From Flavobacteriaceae bacterium (GTDB lineage Bacteria; Bacteroidota; Bacteroidia; UKL13-3): a DNA stretch of 36,633 nucleotides. Below are positions 16,622-25,210 of this stretch, piece after piece. The stretch covers positions 1 to 36,633 of the forward strand of contig SHWZ01000024.1 of the NCBI GenBank assembly GCA_009693575.1. Direction: 5' to 3'. The notes below the pieces were generated by a model. It had not been told where the DNA came from, searched no databases, and was given only the letters and a program-made list of their open reading frames with translations. Position 1 is the stretch's first letter, and every line of letters starts with the position of its first letter. Both the position numbers and the translations under genes were made by a program.

Positions 16622-16745
16622 TTCTGGATAGTAATCCCGATTGGCCGGAACTTTCAGGTCTGGGCTGCTATTTAGTGTTGTGCAAACAATCCATTGAGTC
16701 ATTTGCAGGAGACTTTTGAGTGAGGGAATGATTCCTGCAGATAGT
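16622..16745. other. Short convergent intergenic gap
   Basis: This gap separates the stop of the TPR gene from the stop of the minus-strand membrane-protein gene. No clear terminator hairpin with a T-run and no coding frame was seen. Confidence 0.3.
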
Positions 16746-17315
16746 TTATGAGAAGTTTTTGTTTATTTCATCAGGATTCATTTTACTTGCATGATTTAGG
16801 ATTTCAGCAAAGGAAGTATACCCTTTTTCTTTTGCAAATTTGTCTAATGATTCTGATAGTCCCGCATCAATCATCTCTCCTCGTTTATTTAATTGATAAG
16901 CTGCCAGTATTGGAAACAGCGAAGTATTTTCTTTGATAAAATCTCGATAGTTATTTACCATATACTTTAAGGTAAAGGAATCATTTTGGATAGACTCTAT
17001 TAACAAATTTGAATCAGTTCCGAATGTTAAAGAGGGAAGATTATTGGGATTATTAGATTTCGCAGTATCCATTGCAATTAACACAATTTCTTTTTTCAGT
17101 TTATCAAACTGACCTAAAAAAATGAGTGCAATTGATGTGAAAAAGAATAAGAAAACTCCCCATAAAGTATAATCCCTATTTAGTTTTTTGACTAATGTTT
17201 GTCCATATAAAAGCAAGCCCATCCTCACTATTCCAAAGATTGAAAAGGATAGAAATTCAACAATCTTATCATCAGTAAATATAGAAATAATTATCACAAT
17301 TATGCTGACTGCCAA
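16746..17315 (-). CDS. Hypothetical membrane protein, N-terminal extension without canonical start
   Basis: From a TTG at 17315 the frame gives 189 residues. Hydrophobic segments lie at about 2-14, 20-38 and 49-67, followed by a soluble tail of about 120 residues. No family was recognised. The reading frame stays open upstream to 17426 and reads as plausible protein (HPPKALYVNIYDFINKANK, then VNLLWGLL), but that stretch has no ATG, GTG or TTG. An ATT at 17423 is the only near-start. The 5' end abuts the M1 peptidase stop at 17435. Base composition is clearly AT-rich compared with its neighbours. The true start is uncertain; the gene may have lost its start codon. Confidence 0.55.
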   Translation of the reverse strand: MAVSIIVIIISIFTDDKIVEFLSFSIFGIVRMGLLLYGQTLVKKLNRDYTLWGVFLFFFTSIALIFLGQFDKLKKEIVLIAMDTAKSNNPNNLPSLTFGTDSNLLIESIQNDSFTLKYMVNNYRDFIKENTSLFPILAAYQLNKRGEMIDAGLSESLDKFAKEKGYTSFAEILNHASKMNPDEINKNFS

Positions 17316-17434
17316 AAGTCCCCATAGTAAGTTGACCTTATTTGCTTTGTTGATAAAGTCATATATATTTACATATAATGCCTTTGGTGGGTGTCCCTTA
17401 GAATTGTTATCACCGACCGCAATTTTTTACTCCA

Positions 17435-20400
17435 CTACCAAGCCCTATTCACTCCTACCATCCACCTGAATGCAATATTCTCCGTGCCTGCGGGGGCATT
17501 GCTCAGGTATAAGGGGAAATCAAATCGCAGCGTGAAAGGTTTAACTTCATCCAAAGCTCCAAAGCGTTTGATAGTGAAGGTGGTGCCAAGGCCGGCATCT
17601 GCCCGCACCGAGCCTAAGCCCCACATGTTGGTAGTGGTCTGGTAGTTTATCTGCCCTGCATCGGCAAACACGTAGGTATTTACTTTCAACCAGTTGCGAG
17701 TGATACGGGGTTTTATTTTGATGAATTGGTCAAACTCCAGTTCGGCATTCACCGCCCAACCACCCTTGCCTGCATAGCTTTTTAGCACTTTGTTGTTCAC
17801 CAGTTCGGGAGCAGCATAGCCAGTATATCCCCGCAAGTTGAGGCCACCACCCATTTGCAGGTTGCCGGGCAATGCCCCAAAATCTATATTCCCCGCATCG
17901 TTGTTTATGGGGAAGAAGCCAACAGAACGCATGAACTTATTGTCGAGGATATCCTCGGTGCTTGCCCCGCTCAGCATCAGCTGGCTTTCCGGAGCTACGG
18001 AATTGTTGCTGCCCAGCCTACCAATGAAACGGGTTTTCAGTATCAACTTGCCCATATTGTTTTGGTTGTGGGCTTTCAGTTGCAGCCACGAGTAATTGTA
18101 ATCGCTGAACAGACTTGCACGGCCACTAAGTTCGCAGGTCACATATCCTTTTTGGCCGTTATATAGTTTCTGATTTCCGACATGCAGGTTCAGGGTATTA
18201 TTCATACCTTTGGCATAGGGCAGCAACAGGACCGAAGAGTTGTTGAGTGTGTAGGCATTGTATATGCTTTTGATGGTTATACCATACGACTTGCCGCCGG
18301 GAATGCTTTTGGTAAGTCCAAGGACATTGACAGCAAAGCCAGCAAGCATTTGACTCTTGAGCTGCCAATTGGTGTTTTTTGCTATTCGGTTCCTATATTC
18401 AAGCCACCAAGAGACAGGAGTGCTGCCACCCAAATTTGCATTAGCCATCAGACCCGTGTTGACCCAAGCTGTTGCTTCAAACACATGCTTGAAATCCATG
18501 TAGCCGCCTTTGAAATGCAGACCCGCTTGGACCCCATCCACCACATTGCCCCATATATCAGGCCGCCAGAAAATGCGGTAACGGTAAAGGTCTTTGGGCA
18601 AAGCCACCTGTGCATCTAGCTTCCACTTCACGGGGCATTTCCAGGAGTTGTTAAGGTAGTTTATATCGGCCATGCGGTGGGTAGGGTCAATTATGATATT
18701 CTTCGCTTTAACATTTATAGGAAAGTTTAGCTTATATGTTTCATTTAAATTGTCCCATCCTTTCCAAAATCCATTTTTAAAAGGTATGAGAAGCCATCGA
18801 TAAGGCTCTAGTTTGTGAAAGTATGTATTTGAAATATTGTACCAAAATGTATCGTTTGTATTGGTAATTACTGCAATATCCAATGGCATCTGCATTCGCT
18901 CGTTTCTATTTATAGTCACATTGTAATTATATCCCCCTTTGGTATCTTTCTGTTTGGCTTTTCTTACTTTCACAATAGAATAATCATTCCTCTTAGTAGT
19001 CTCCATCCATTGGTCGAAGAACCAGTTCAAGTCCACATGGGTATAGTTGATGATGCTGCTGCGGAAATCCTCGAAGTAGGGGTGGCATATTTTCCATTGG
19101 TTGAAATAATGCTGCATGGCTTTCAGGAAAAGTTCATCACCCAACACATACTGAAGGTTATATAACATGGTGGCTGTTTTGTAATATACATGTCGGTAGC
19201 CTCCTCCATGCCCCAATGCCCCGTTGAACTGGTCGCTATGGGTGTTCAGGGGTTCATCGTCCCAGTTCATGGCATCTTGCAGGTAGCCGATATATACACT
19301 GTTCACCACGGTAGGATTTTGTTCGCGGTATTTGTTATGCCATTTGCTTCTTGATTTTCCACTCAGCGGATATTTCCCATCCAATTTCGTCAAGCTCCAG
19401 CCCGTGAGAAACTGTGTAAAGCCTTCGTCCAAGGCGGCACGGTAAGTTTCATTGTTGCCTATCATCCCGAAAAACCAGTTGTGGCCTATCTCGTGTGCTA
19501 TCACATTGTGGTAGCCCGGACTCGTGCCACCATCCAACGTAAGCATCGGATATTCCATTCCATCGCGGGCATCGGCAGCCACCATTTTTGGGTAGGCATA
19601 CATGCCAATATCCTCCGAATATAGTTTCACTACTTTGGCAACAAACTCAGCAGCATCTTGCCAGTAGGGGGCATTGAATTCCTCTGCCAAACCAATGCAT
19701 TGAATGCCATTCCACTCGGTCTCAATTATACGATAAAGCGGGTCGGCAGTCCAAGCGAAGTCATGCACATTGAGGGCTTTGAATTTCCAAGTCTTGGTTT
19801 TGCCGTCAGCGGGGTTGCATGCATTGGGCACATATTTTCCTTCAGTATTTTTTGGCAAAACCTTAAAGTTCTTTATATCTATTTTCTCCCGATAATCGGC
19901 TGGTAATGCCTCGTTTTTGTTCATCAGTTTGCCTGTGGCCTCCAGCACATAATGGCTTGGCAAGGTCAGTTCCACATCGTAGCTACCGAAGTCGCCATAA
20001 AATTCCTTGCCCAGGTGTTGGTCGGTTTCCCATCCAAACTTTCGGTCGTACACACAGATGCGGGGATACCAATGCACACAGTCGAAATGCTTGTAGCCAA
20101 AGTTTTCAAAGAGTTTCATCCGCCTTCTCATGCTTCCCTTGTCGAAATAGCTTTTGAATACCACTGCCACCTGCACCGAACTGCCCGGCAACAAAGGGGA
20201 TTGTAGCGTAACACCCATGATGGTATTGTCGAAAAATGGTTGCAGCGTCACTCTGTCAATGGTTACATGACTAACGGTGGTGCCAAGCTTTTGGGCTTCG
20301 TATTTCCCAAACTCGCTCTTTATCCCGTTGGCCTTTTCCAGTTGGGCTAGGTAGCTGCCCGGCTGAAAGGCATTTTGATACAAATGAAAATATAAAACAC

Positions 20401-20656
20401 GCAGCGTATCGGGGCTGTTGTTGTAATAGGTGAGGCTTTCCACCCCGTCCACAATGTCGGTCTTGTCGTCGAGGGTGGCACGGATTACATAATGTACATC
20501 CTGCTGCCAGTAGGCCGCATTGGGCATCCTGTTTTTCCAGTAGAAAGGATTGGAGGCACTGCGGTATTCGCCTTCTTGGGCTTGCAGTAAATTGGGTACA
20601 CTAAGCAGTAAAACAAATGTGAGAATGCGGGAATGTGAGGATGTGTTGGCTTTCAT
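17435..20656 (-). CDS. Secreted M1 family metallopeptidase with C-terminal barrel-like domain
   Basis: 1073 residues from the ATG at 20656. A longer frame to 20701 is open, but the start at 20656 gives a clean signal peptide (KANTSSHSRILTFVLLLSV, then PNLLQAQ) and leaves room for a promoter upstream. The gluzincin zinc site HEIGH begins at about residue 388, with the third ligand Glu 19 residues after the second His (AALDEGF). DGMEYPM a little earlier takes the place of GAMEN. The catalytic part ends near residue 570. The last 300-400 residues are rich in alternating strands and contain NLRGYTGY (about 935-942), VFADAGQI and a final Trp, resembling an Omp85-type outer-membrane barrel. It probably acts in the outer membrane or periplasm in peptide degradation. 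Confidence 0.88.
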   Translation of the reverse strand: MKANTSSHSRILTFVLLLSVPNLLQAQEGEYRSASNPFYWKNRMPNAAYWQQDVHYVIRATLDDKTDIVDGVESLTYYNNSPDTLRVLYFHLYQNAFQPGSYLAQLEKANGIKSEFGKYEAQKLGTTVSHVTIDRVTLQPFFDNTIMGVTLQSPLLPGSSVQVAVVFKSYFDKGSMRRRMKLFENFGYKHFDCVHWYPRICVYDRKFGWETDQHLGKEFYGDFGSYDVELTLPSHYVLEATGKLMNKNEALPADYREKIDIKNFKVLPKNTEGKYVPNACNPADGKTKTWKFKALNVHDFAWTADPLYRIIETEWNGIQCIGLAEEFNAPYWQDAAEFVAKVVKLYSEDIGMYAYPKMVAADARDGMEYPMLTLDGGTSPGYHNVIAHEIGHNWFFGMIGNNETYRAALDEGFTQFLTGWSLTKLDGKYPLSGKSRSKWHNKYREQNPTVVNSVYIGYLQDAMNWDDEPLNTHSDQFNGALGHGGGYRHVYYKTATMLYNLQYVLGDELFLKAMQHYFNQWKICHPYFEDFRSSIINYTHVDLNWFFDQWMETTKRNDYSIVKVRKAKQKDTKGGYNYNVTINRNERMQMPLDIAVITNTNDTFWYNISNTYFHKLEPYRWLLIPFKNGFWKGWDNLNETYKLNFPINVKAKNIIIDPTHRMADINYLNNSWKCPVKWKLDAQVALPKDLYRYRIFWRPDIWGNVVDGVQAGLHFKGGYMDFKHVFEATAWVNTGLMANANLGGSTPVSWWLEYRNRIAKNTNWQLKSQMLAGFAVNVLGLTKSIPGGKSYGITIKSIYNAYTLNNSSVLLLPYAKGMNNTLNLHVGNQKLYNGQKGYVTCELSGRASLFSDYNYSWLQLKAHNQNNMGKLILKTRFIGRLGSNNSVAPESQLMLSGASTEDILDNKFMRSVGFFPINNDAGNIDFGALPGNLQMGGGLNLRGYTGYAAPELVNNKVLKSYAGKGGWAVNAELEFDQFIKIKPRITRNWLKVNTYVFADAGQINYQTTTNMWGLGSVRADAGLGTTFTIKRFGALDEVKPFTLRFDFPLYLSNAPAGTENIAFRWMVGVNRAW

Positions 20657-20672
20657 CTTATGTAATTTTTGG

Positions 20673-20701
20673 CAAATGTAGCCAGTGAAAGATTTGGACA
20701 A
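20673..20701 (-). promoter_or_regulatory. Promoter for the M1 metallopeptidase
   Basis: The reverse strand has TTG at 20701-20699, an 18-nt spacer and TACATTTG at 20680-20673. The ATG at 20656 follows after 16 nt, a short but usual leader in this phylum. The position argues against the longer frame beginning at 20701. Confidence 0.6.
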
Positions 20702-20713
20702 GATGGAATTTGA

Positions 20714-21289
20714 CTAAAGCCTTTCTTCCGCATGCTTCATCAGGCCGGGGAAGAAAGCGGCAAAGCCTTTGGCGTAATGGCTGTAGTTGCGTTCAAGTTC
20801 TTCGCCCGACAGGTGCATCTTGTTTTCAAACTTTGCCCTGCGTCCCATCTGGGTCATCACGGTGGCTATGCCTGCAATGTGGCGGTAAGCCAGCAGCCAG
20901 TTATGCTGCACCATGTAGGGCAACATGCCGGCTGTGCGGGCTGGCAGCAGGTGGGTGTTTGCCTGCAAAAAAGTATATGTTTCGGCCACATATTCATCAA
21001 GGCTTTGGTGGTGGTGATTTTCCCAATCCACAGCCAAAAAATGATCCAAGAACACATCGGCTACCACAGGCGAATACTTGCCCATCACTGGCCGCATCAG
21101 GTCCTTTATTTCTGTAACAACAGGGTGGCTGTCGGTATATGTGTCAATGGCACGGTGCAGGGCTATGCCTTTTTGTATGCCTTCGGAAAATGCTGCAGCC
21201 TGCTTTCCTTTCACAGCATCGGCCATAAAATTGCCGAGCATCACTTCTTCATTTTTGCCTGAGAGGTAAAGGTGTGCAAGAAAATTCAT
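20714..21289 (-). CDS. acpH: Acyl carrier protein phosphodiesterase (AcpH, DUF479)
   Basis: 191 residues, the usual length for AcpH. It begins MNFLAHLYLSGKNEEVMLGN and then FMADAVKG, followed by GIALHRAIDTYTDSHPVV and DVFLDHFLAVDWENH. These histidine/aspartate motifs (HLYL, FMAD, HRAID, DHFLA) are those of the HD-like phosphodiesterase family. The enzyme removes the 4'-phosphopantetheine group from holo-ACP. The gene lies 57 nt upstream of the M1 peptidase start and probably has a separate promoter further upstream. Confidence 0.88.
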   Translation of the reverse strand: MNFLAHLYLSGKNEEVMLGNFMADAVKGKQAAAFSEGIQKGIALHRAIDTYTDSHPVVTEIKDLMRPVMGKYSPVVADVFLDHFLAVDWENHHHQSLDEYVAETYTFLQANTHLLPARTAGMLPYMVQHNWLLAYRHIAGIATVMTQMGRRAKFENKMHLSGEELERNYSHYAKGFAAFFPGLMKHAEERL

Positions 21290-21355
21290 TTGTAGGTTAT
21301 AAGGTGGGAGGCAGTAATAGGATTGGAGAAACAGGAAATGGCCTTTTGTTCATGT

Positions 21356-21403
21356 ATGCCGATTGCCAATCAAAGAAGAGTCACATCGATTGCAAATCGG
21401 CAT
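21356..21403. repeat. 16-bp imperfect inverted repeat upstream of acpH
   Basis: ATGCCGATTGCCAATC at 21356-21371 and GATTGCAAATCGGCAT at 21388-21403 are complementary at 14 of 16 positions, separated by a 16-nt loop. No T-run follows. If acpH is transcribed from the −7-like box at 21460-21467, the hairpin would lie in its leader RNA. It could also be an operator or a small repeat remnant. Confidence 0.55.
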
Positions 21404-21459
21404 CGGTCAAGCTTCTCCAACCCCATCTATTTTACTTGTTTATTGGCAGTCAAGTGAGG

Positions 21460-21467
21460 CAAAGGTA
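21460..21467 (-). promoter_or_regulatory. Candidate −7 box for acpH
   Basis: The reverse strand reads TACCTTTG followed by CCTCAC, matching TAnnTTTG. No TTG lies at the right distance upstream. A transcript starting here would have a leader of about 165 nt containing the inverted repeat at 21356-21403. Confidence 0.35.
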
Positions 21468-21763
21468 TTGTGTAGGCATCTAACCTCTAAATCTTCAATT
21501 GGAAGTTTATTATCCTCAAATTTGCTGTCATTCTCTTGGGTGTATTTCTTTGTGGTCTTACTCCTCTTGTTGCCAAACAATTCCCGTATTCAAGCTGTTT
21601 GATGTTTCCACCCAGCATCTTCAAATCTACTCAAAGACATACCAATTTCGAATGGTTACGCCTCATGCTTTACTTTTGAAGGCTTTTTGTGGGTGGCAAA
21701 AGTGTTTAGGCCGCTCATCAAAAAGGCGAATCAGTTTCTCGTTAAATAGTTAACATTTGCTCC
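21468..21763. other. Noncoding divergent region between acpH and the S41 protease
   Basis: About 300 bp without a convincing gene. A TACTTTTG box on the plus strand at 21671-21678 may serve the downstream protease gene, but no TTG lies 19-21 nt before it. Short open frames here are low-complexity and show no recognisable family features. Confidence 0.35.
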
Positions 21764-23455
21764 ATGAAAATAATAGCATACCTGAAAAGAACCTCCATGT
21801 CAGTCGGCATGCGGGCTCGCCGTTGGCTGCTGGGCATTAGCCTTGGTCTTGGCCTCCTCGTCACTTTCGCGTTCACCCACGACGAATACTTCGAGCTGTC
21901 GAAGAACATTGACATTTTTGTGACGCTGTTCAAAGAGGTGAACACCTACTATGTGGACGAAACCGACCCCGGCAAGCTGATGAAGACCGCCATAGACAAA
22001 ATGCTGGAAAGTCTGGACCCCTACACCAACTACATAAGCGAGAGCGAGGCCGAAGATTACCGATTCCAGATGACAGGGCAATACGGTGGCATAGGTTCGC
22101 AGATAGGCATCCGTGATGGTTGGATCATTATCACCGACCCCTATGAGAACTACCCTGCTGCTAAAGCTGGCCTGCAGCCCGGCGATATCATTGTTGAGAT
22201 TGATGGAAAGAGTATGAAAGGAAAGTCAACGAGCGATGTAAGTAAGCTGCTAAAAGGTCAACCTAGGACCAAGTTCAAGATGGTGCTGAGGCGTGAGGGG
22301 GGCAGCGACTTTGTGCGAGAGATAGAACGGGAAGAAATAAAAGTGAAGAACGTGCCTTTTTATGGCATGGCCGATGCCAACACTGGATATATAAAATTGC
22401 GTGACTTTCGGAACGATGCTGGCGAAGATGTGGCCAAGGCATTACAGGATTTGAAAGAGAAAAATCCTAACATGAAACAAGTGATGCTAGACCTGCGTGG
22501 CAATCCCGGTGGCCTGCTCATGGAAGCCATCAACGTGGTGAATGTATTTACCCAAAAAGGACAACTGGTGGTGAGCACCAAAGGCAAGGTGCGTGAGTGG
22601 GAAAAGGAATATAAGACTAACAACGTTCCGACAGATATGGATATACCTGTAGTGGTGCTAACCAACAGTGGATCGGCATCGGCATCCGAGATTGTGAGTG
22701 GCACCATTCAAGATTTGGACAGAGGGGTAATAGTTGGGCAACGCACCTTTGGCAAAGGGCTGGTGCAAAGCACACGACCGCTCACCTACGGCACTCAACT
22801 GAAAGTGACTACTGCCAAATATTATACACCCACCGGCCGTTGCATACAGGCATTGGACTACAGCCACCGCAACGAGGACGGCTCTGTGGGCGAAGTGGCC
22901 GATACGCTTAAGAAACTATTCCTAACCCGCAATGGCCGCAAAGTATATGACGGTGGAGGCATAGCACCTGATATAAAAACAGAGGAACGCAAGTACAGCA
23001 ATATGATGGCAGCTCTGCTTTCTAAATTTGTGATTTTTGACTTTGCAAATAAATATAAACGCGAACATGAAAAGATTGCTGCTGCCAAAGACTTTAAGTT
23101 GAGCGAAACAGACTGGCAAGCATTTGTGGCATTTGCCGGCAGCAAAGAAGTGGACTACAGCACCCAAACCGAAAAACAACTGGACGAACTGAAAAAGAAG
23201 GCAGAGGCCGAGAAATATTTTGAGAGCATAAAAGGTGAATACGAAACCCTGAAGAAAAACTTGCAGCACGACAAGAAATCGGACATCCTAAAGCAAAGGC
23301 AAGAGATAACCGCCATGATTGAACGCGAAATAGTGCAGAGGTACTACTTCGAGAAAGGTGTCTTCGAATCGTCGTTCCGCCATGACCCCGATGTGGAAGC
23401 AGCCATCGGCATCTTCAACGACATGGATAAGTTCAAGAAGCTGTTGAAGCCGTGA
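21764..23455 (+). CDS. C-terminal processing peptidase, S41 family
   Basis: 563 residues. A membrane anchor or signal sequence lies at about 21-38, after a basic N-terminus (SVGMRARRW). A PDZ domain follows at about 105-185 (GQYGGIGSQIGIRDGWIIIT and PAAKAGLQPGDIIVEIDGKS). The catalytic domain holds the nucleophile in GSASASEIVSG (Ser306) and the general base in TFGKGLVQ (Lys331, with Gln335), the same Ser-Lys-Gln spacing as E. coli Prc. The C-terminal 150 residues are helical and charged. It should act in the periplasm on C-termini of exported proteins. ATG at 21797 is an alternative start. Confidence 0.95.
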   Translation: MKIIAYLKRTSMSVGMRARRWLLGISLGLGLLVTFAFTHDEYFELSKNIDIFVTLFKEVNTYYVDETDPGKLMKTAIDKMLESLDPYTNYISESEAEDYRFQMTGQYGGIGSQIGIRDGWIIITDPYENYPAAKAGLQPGDIIVEIDGKSMKGKSTSDVSKLLKGQPRTKFKMVLRREGGSDFVREIEREEIKVKNVPFYGMADANTGYIKLRDFRNDAGEDVAKALQDLKEKNPNMKQVMLDLRGNPGGLLMEAINVVNVFTQKGQLVVSTKGKVREWEKEYKTNNVPTDMDIPVVVLTNSGSASASEIVSGTIQDLDRGVIVGQRTFGKGLVQSTRPLTYGTQLKVTTAKYYTPTGRCIQALDYSHRNEDGSVGEVADTLKKLFLTRNGRKVYDGGGIAPDIKTEERKYSNMMAALLSKFVIFDFANKYKREHEKIAAAKDFKLSETDWQAFVAFAGSKEVDYSTQTEKQLDELKKKAEAEKYFESIKGEYETLKKNLQHDKKSDILKQRQEITAMIEREIVQRYYFEKGVFESSFRHDPDVEAAIGIFNDMDKFKKLLKP

Positions 23456-23640
23456 TTAATTTGGTAATTTGTTGATTCGTTAATCCGGTAATTGGGGTAG
23501 TATTTTGTCTGTATTTGCAATCAATACTTGAAGATATTTGGATTTATAGTCCACCTCATCAACAAAATTTCTTGAACCTCAAATCAAAAAATCCAATTTC
23601 TCTCAATCATACCTCGTACATCTAAAATCCTCCTTCCCCC
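23456..23640. other. Intergenic region with AATTTG/GTAATT-type microrepeats
   Basis: The first part (23456-23500) has near-repeats such as GTAATTTG, GATTCGTTAAT and GGTAATTG. Similar words occur in gaps near 13237, 15421 and 32050. No coding frame or clear promoter was seen. Confidence 0.35.
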
Positions 23641-24450
23641 TTGCTTTCCCCCACCGACTTCCTCACCATTGCAATCCTTGGCTGTGCCGGGGGTTTTATT
23701 TCGGGTATGTTGGGTGTGGGTGGCGGCATTGTATTTATACCTATCCTGCAGTTTTACTTGGAACGCAGCGGTGTCCAAGACCCTGAGTTGGTGAAGTTCA
23801 TCCTGGCCAATTCCTTGTTCGTTATCATCTTCTCTGGATTGGTTATTAGCCGCAAACAATACTTGATGGGCAACCTTCATCCGAGACCAACTATATACAC
23901 AGCCTTGCCGGGCATGGTCACCTGCATAGCCATGACATGCATGATAGAGCAAGGCACTTGGTACAACAAAACAGCTTTCAACATCATCTTCCTTTGTCTG
24001 CTTGTGCCTTTTGCCGTACGGATGTTGTTCAACAAAAAAAACGACAGCAACGAGAATGAAATCTTGCCCAAAGGCTGGGTGTTTTCTGTAACCGGTTTTT
24101 TTACGGGCATCGTCACTTCCTTGTCTGGCTTGGGCGGTGGCATTTTAATGGTGCCTATATTCACGGATGTGCTTCGTATCCGAATCAAAACGGCCACTTC
24201 CATTAGCACCGGCACGATTCCTTTTTTTGCCCTACCAATCAGTGTCTATTATTTGCTGGCAACTTGCCTCACTCCACTTGACCCTTGGCAACAAGGCTAT
24301 GTTGTGTTTCCACTAGTGCTGCCACTTATTCTTAGTGTATTGTTGGTGGCTCCATTGGGGGTTCGCACTGCCCAAAAAGTAAGCCCGGCGGTACTTCGTG
24401 TCACCTTTGCCTTATTTGCTTTAGGGGTGATTATTACGAGGATTTGGTGA
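23641..24450 (+). CDS. TauE/SafE family sulfite exporter-like membrane protein
   Basis: 269 residues with about eight membrane segments. The two halves each begin with the family repeat: GCAGGFISGMLGVGGGIVFI (about 15-34) and TGFFTGIVTSLSGLGGGILM (about 152-171). Members export or import sulfur compounds and other small anions, and substrate cannot be deduced here. The frame has no ATG before residue 23. TTG at 23641 is the probable start, because an in-frame TAA lies 15 nt upstream at 23623-23625. It is the last GC-normal gene before the AT-rich block. Confidence 0.88.
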   Translation: MLSPTDFLTIAILGCAGGFISGMLGVGGGIVFIPILQFYLERSGVQDPELVKFILANSLFVIIFSGLVISRKQYLMGNLHPRPTIYTALPGMVTCIAMTCMIEQGTWYNKTAFNIIFLCLLVPFAVRMLFNKKNDSNENEILPKGWVFSVTGFFTGIVTSLSGLGGGILMVPIFTDVLRIRIKTATSISTGTIPFFALPISVYYLLATCLTPLDPWQQGYVVFPLVLPLILSVLLVAPLGVRTAQKVSPAVLRVTFALFALGVIITRIW

Positions 24451-24488
24451 GGCTGAGATAAAGAAATTGGACTATACTTTCTTCAAAC

Positions 24489-25205
24489 TTGAAAAAATCA
24501 AATTTATACAATCTTAAAGTGAAGTTTTTATATAGTCATATCATTTTACTTCTTGGTTGTTTGTTCTTTGCAACATCCGTCAATGCTCAAAAAAGCGATG
24601 TAGGCAATTGGTTTATATATTTTGTAAATCAAAAAATTAATCAAAAATGGGATTGGCATAACGAAATTCAATATCGCAACTACAACTTTATCGGAGATAT
24701 GAACCAATTGCTATTAAGAACAGGAATTGGGTATAATCTTACAGAGAATAACAATAATGTTTTATTGGGTTATGGTTTTATAAATACACAAAAATATGTA
24801 TCAAACTTGGATGAAAAAGTAAGTGAAAACGAGCATCGTATTTTTCAACAGTTTATTACACGACAAAGTTTTAATAGGGTTTTTATTCAACATAGATACA
24901 GAATAGAAGAGCGATTGTTGCCCAATGATTTTCAAATGCGTTTTCGCTATTTTTTATCAGTAAATGTTCCTTTAAACAAAAAGGTAATGGAGAGTAAAGC
25001 TCTTTATCTATCGGCTTATAACGAAATTTTTATCAATGCCGAAAAACCATTGTTTGATCGAAATCGGCTCTATGGGGCATTAGGTTACGTTATCAATAAA
25101 AGCATTAAAATAGAAGTTGGTTATATGGCTCAAACCTTAGAAAACACCAACAGAAATCAATTTCAAATAGTAGTATTTAACAATTTACCTTTTAATAACA
25201 ATTAA
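24489..25205 (+). CDS. DUF2490 domain protein, predicted outer-membrane barrel
   Basis: 238 residues. A signal peptide is visible around residues 11-34 (hydrophobic HIILLLGCLFFATSVNAQ). The mature part starts SDVGNWFIYFVNQKINQKWD and then HNEIQYRNYN, the typical DUF2490 opening, followed by beta-strand-like repeats such as LLRTGIGYNL, FIQHRYRIEERL and KIEVGYMAQTL. DUF2490 proteins are predicted small outer-membrane barrels of unknown function. The start is TTG at 24489 or GTG at 24519; no ATG is available. The gene is much more AT-rich than its neighbours and lies 5 nt ahead of the carbonic-anhydrase frame, suggesting a pair. Confidence 0.8.
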   Translation: MKKSNLYNLKVKFLYSHIILLLGCLFFATSVNAQKSDVGNWFIYFVNQKINQKWDWHNEIQYRNYNFIGDMNQLLLRTGIGYNLTENNNNVLLGYGFINTQKYVSNLDEKVSENEHRIFQQFITRQSFNRVFIQHRYRIEERLLPNDFQMRFRYFLSVNVPLNKKVMESKALYLSAYNEIFINAEKPLFDRNRLYGALGYVINKSIKIEVGYMAQTLENTNRNQFQIVVFNNLPFNNN

Positions 25206-25210
25206 AATAT

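Noticed and set aside
17838-18166. Plus-strand frames opposite the M1 peptidase barrel region
   Set aside because: They are antisense to a long, continuous, well-supported coding frame and have no recognisable domains.
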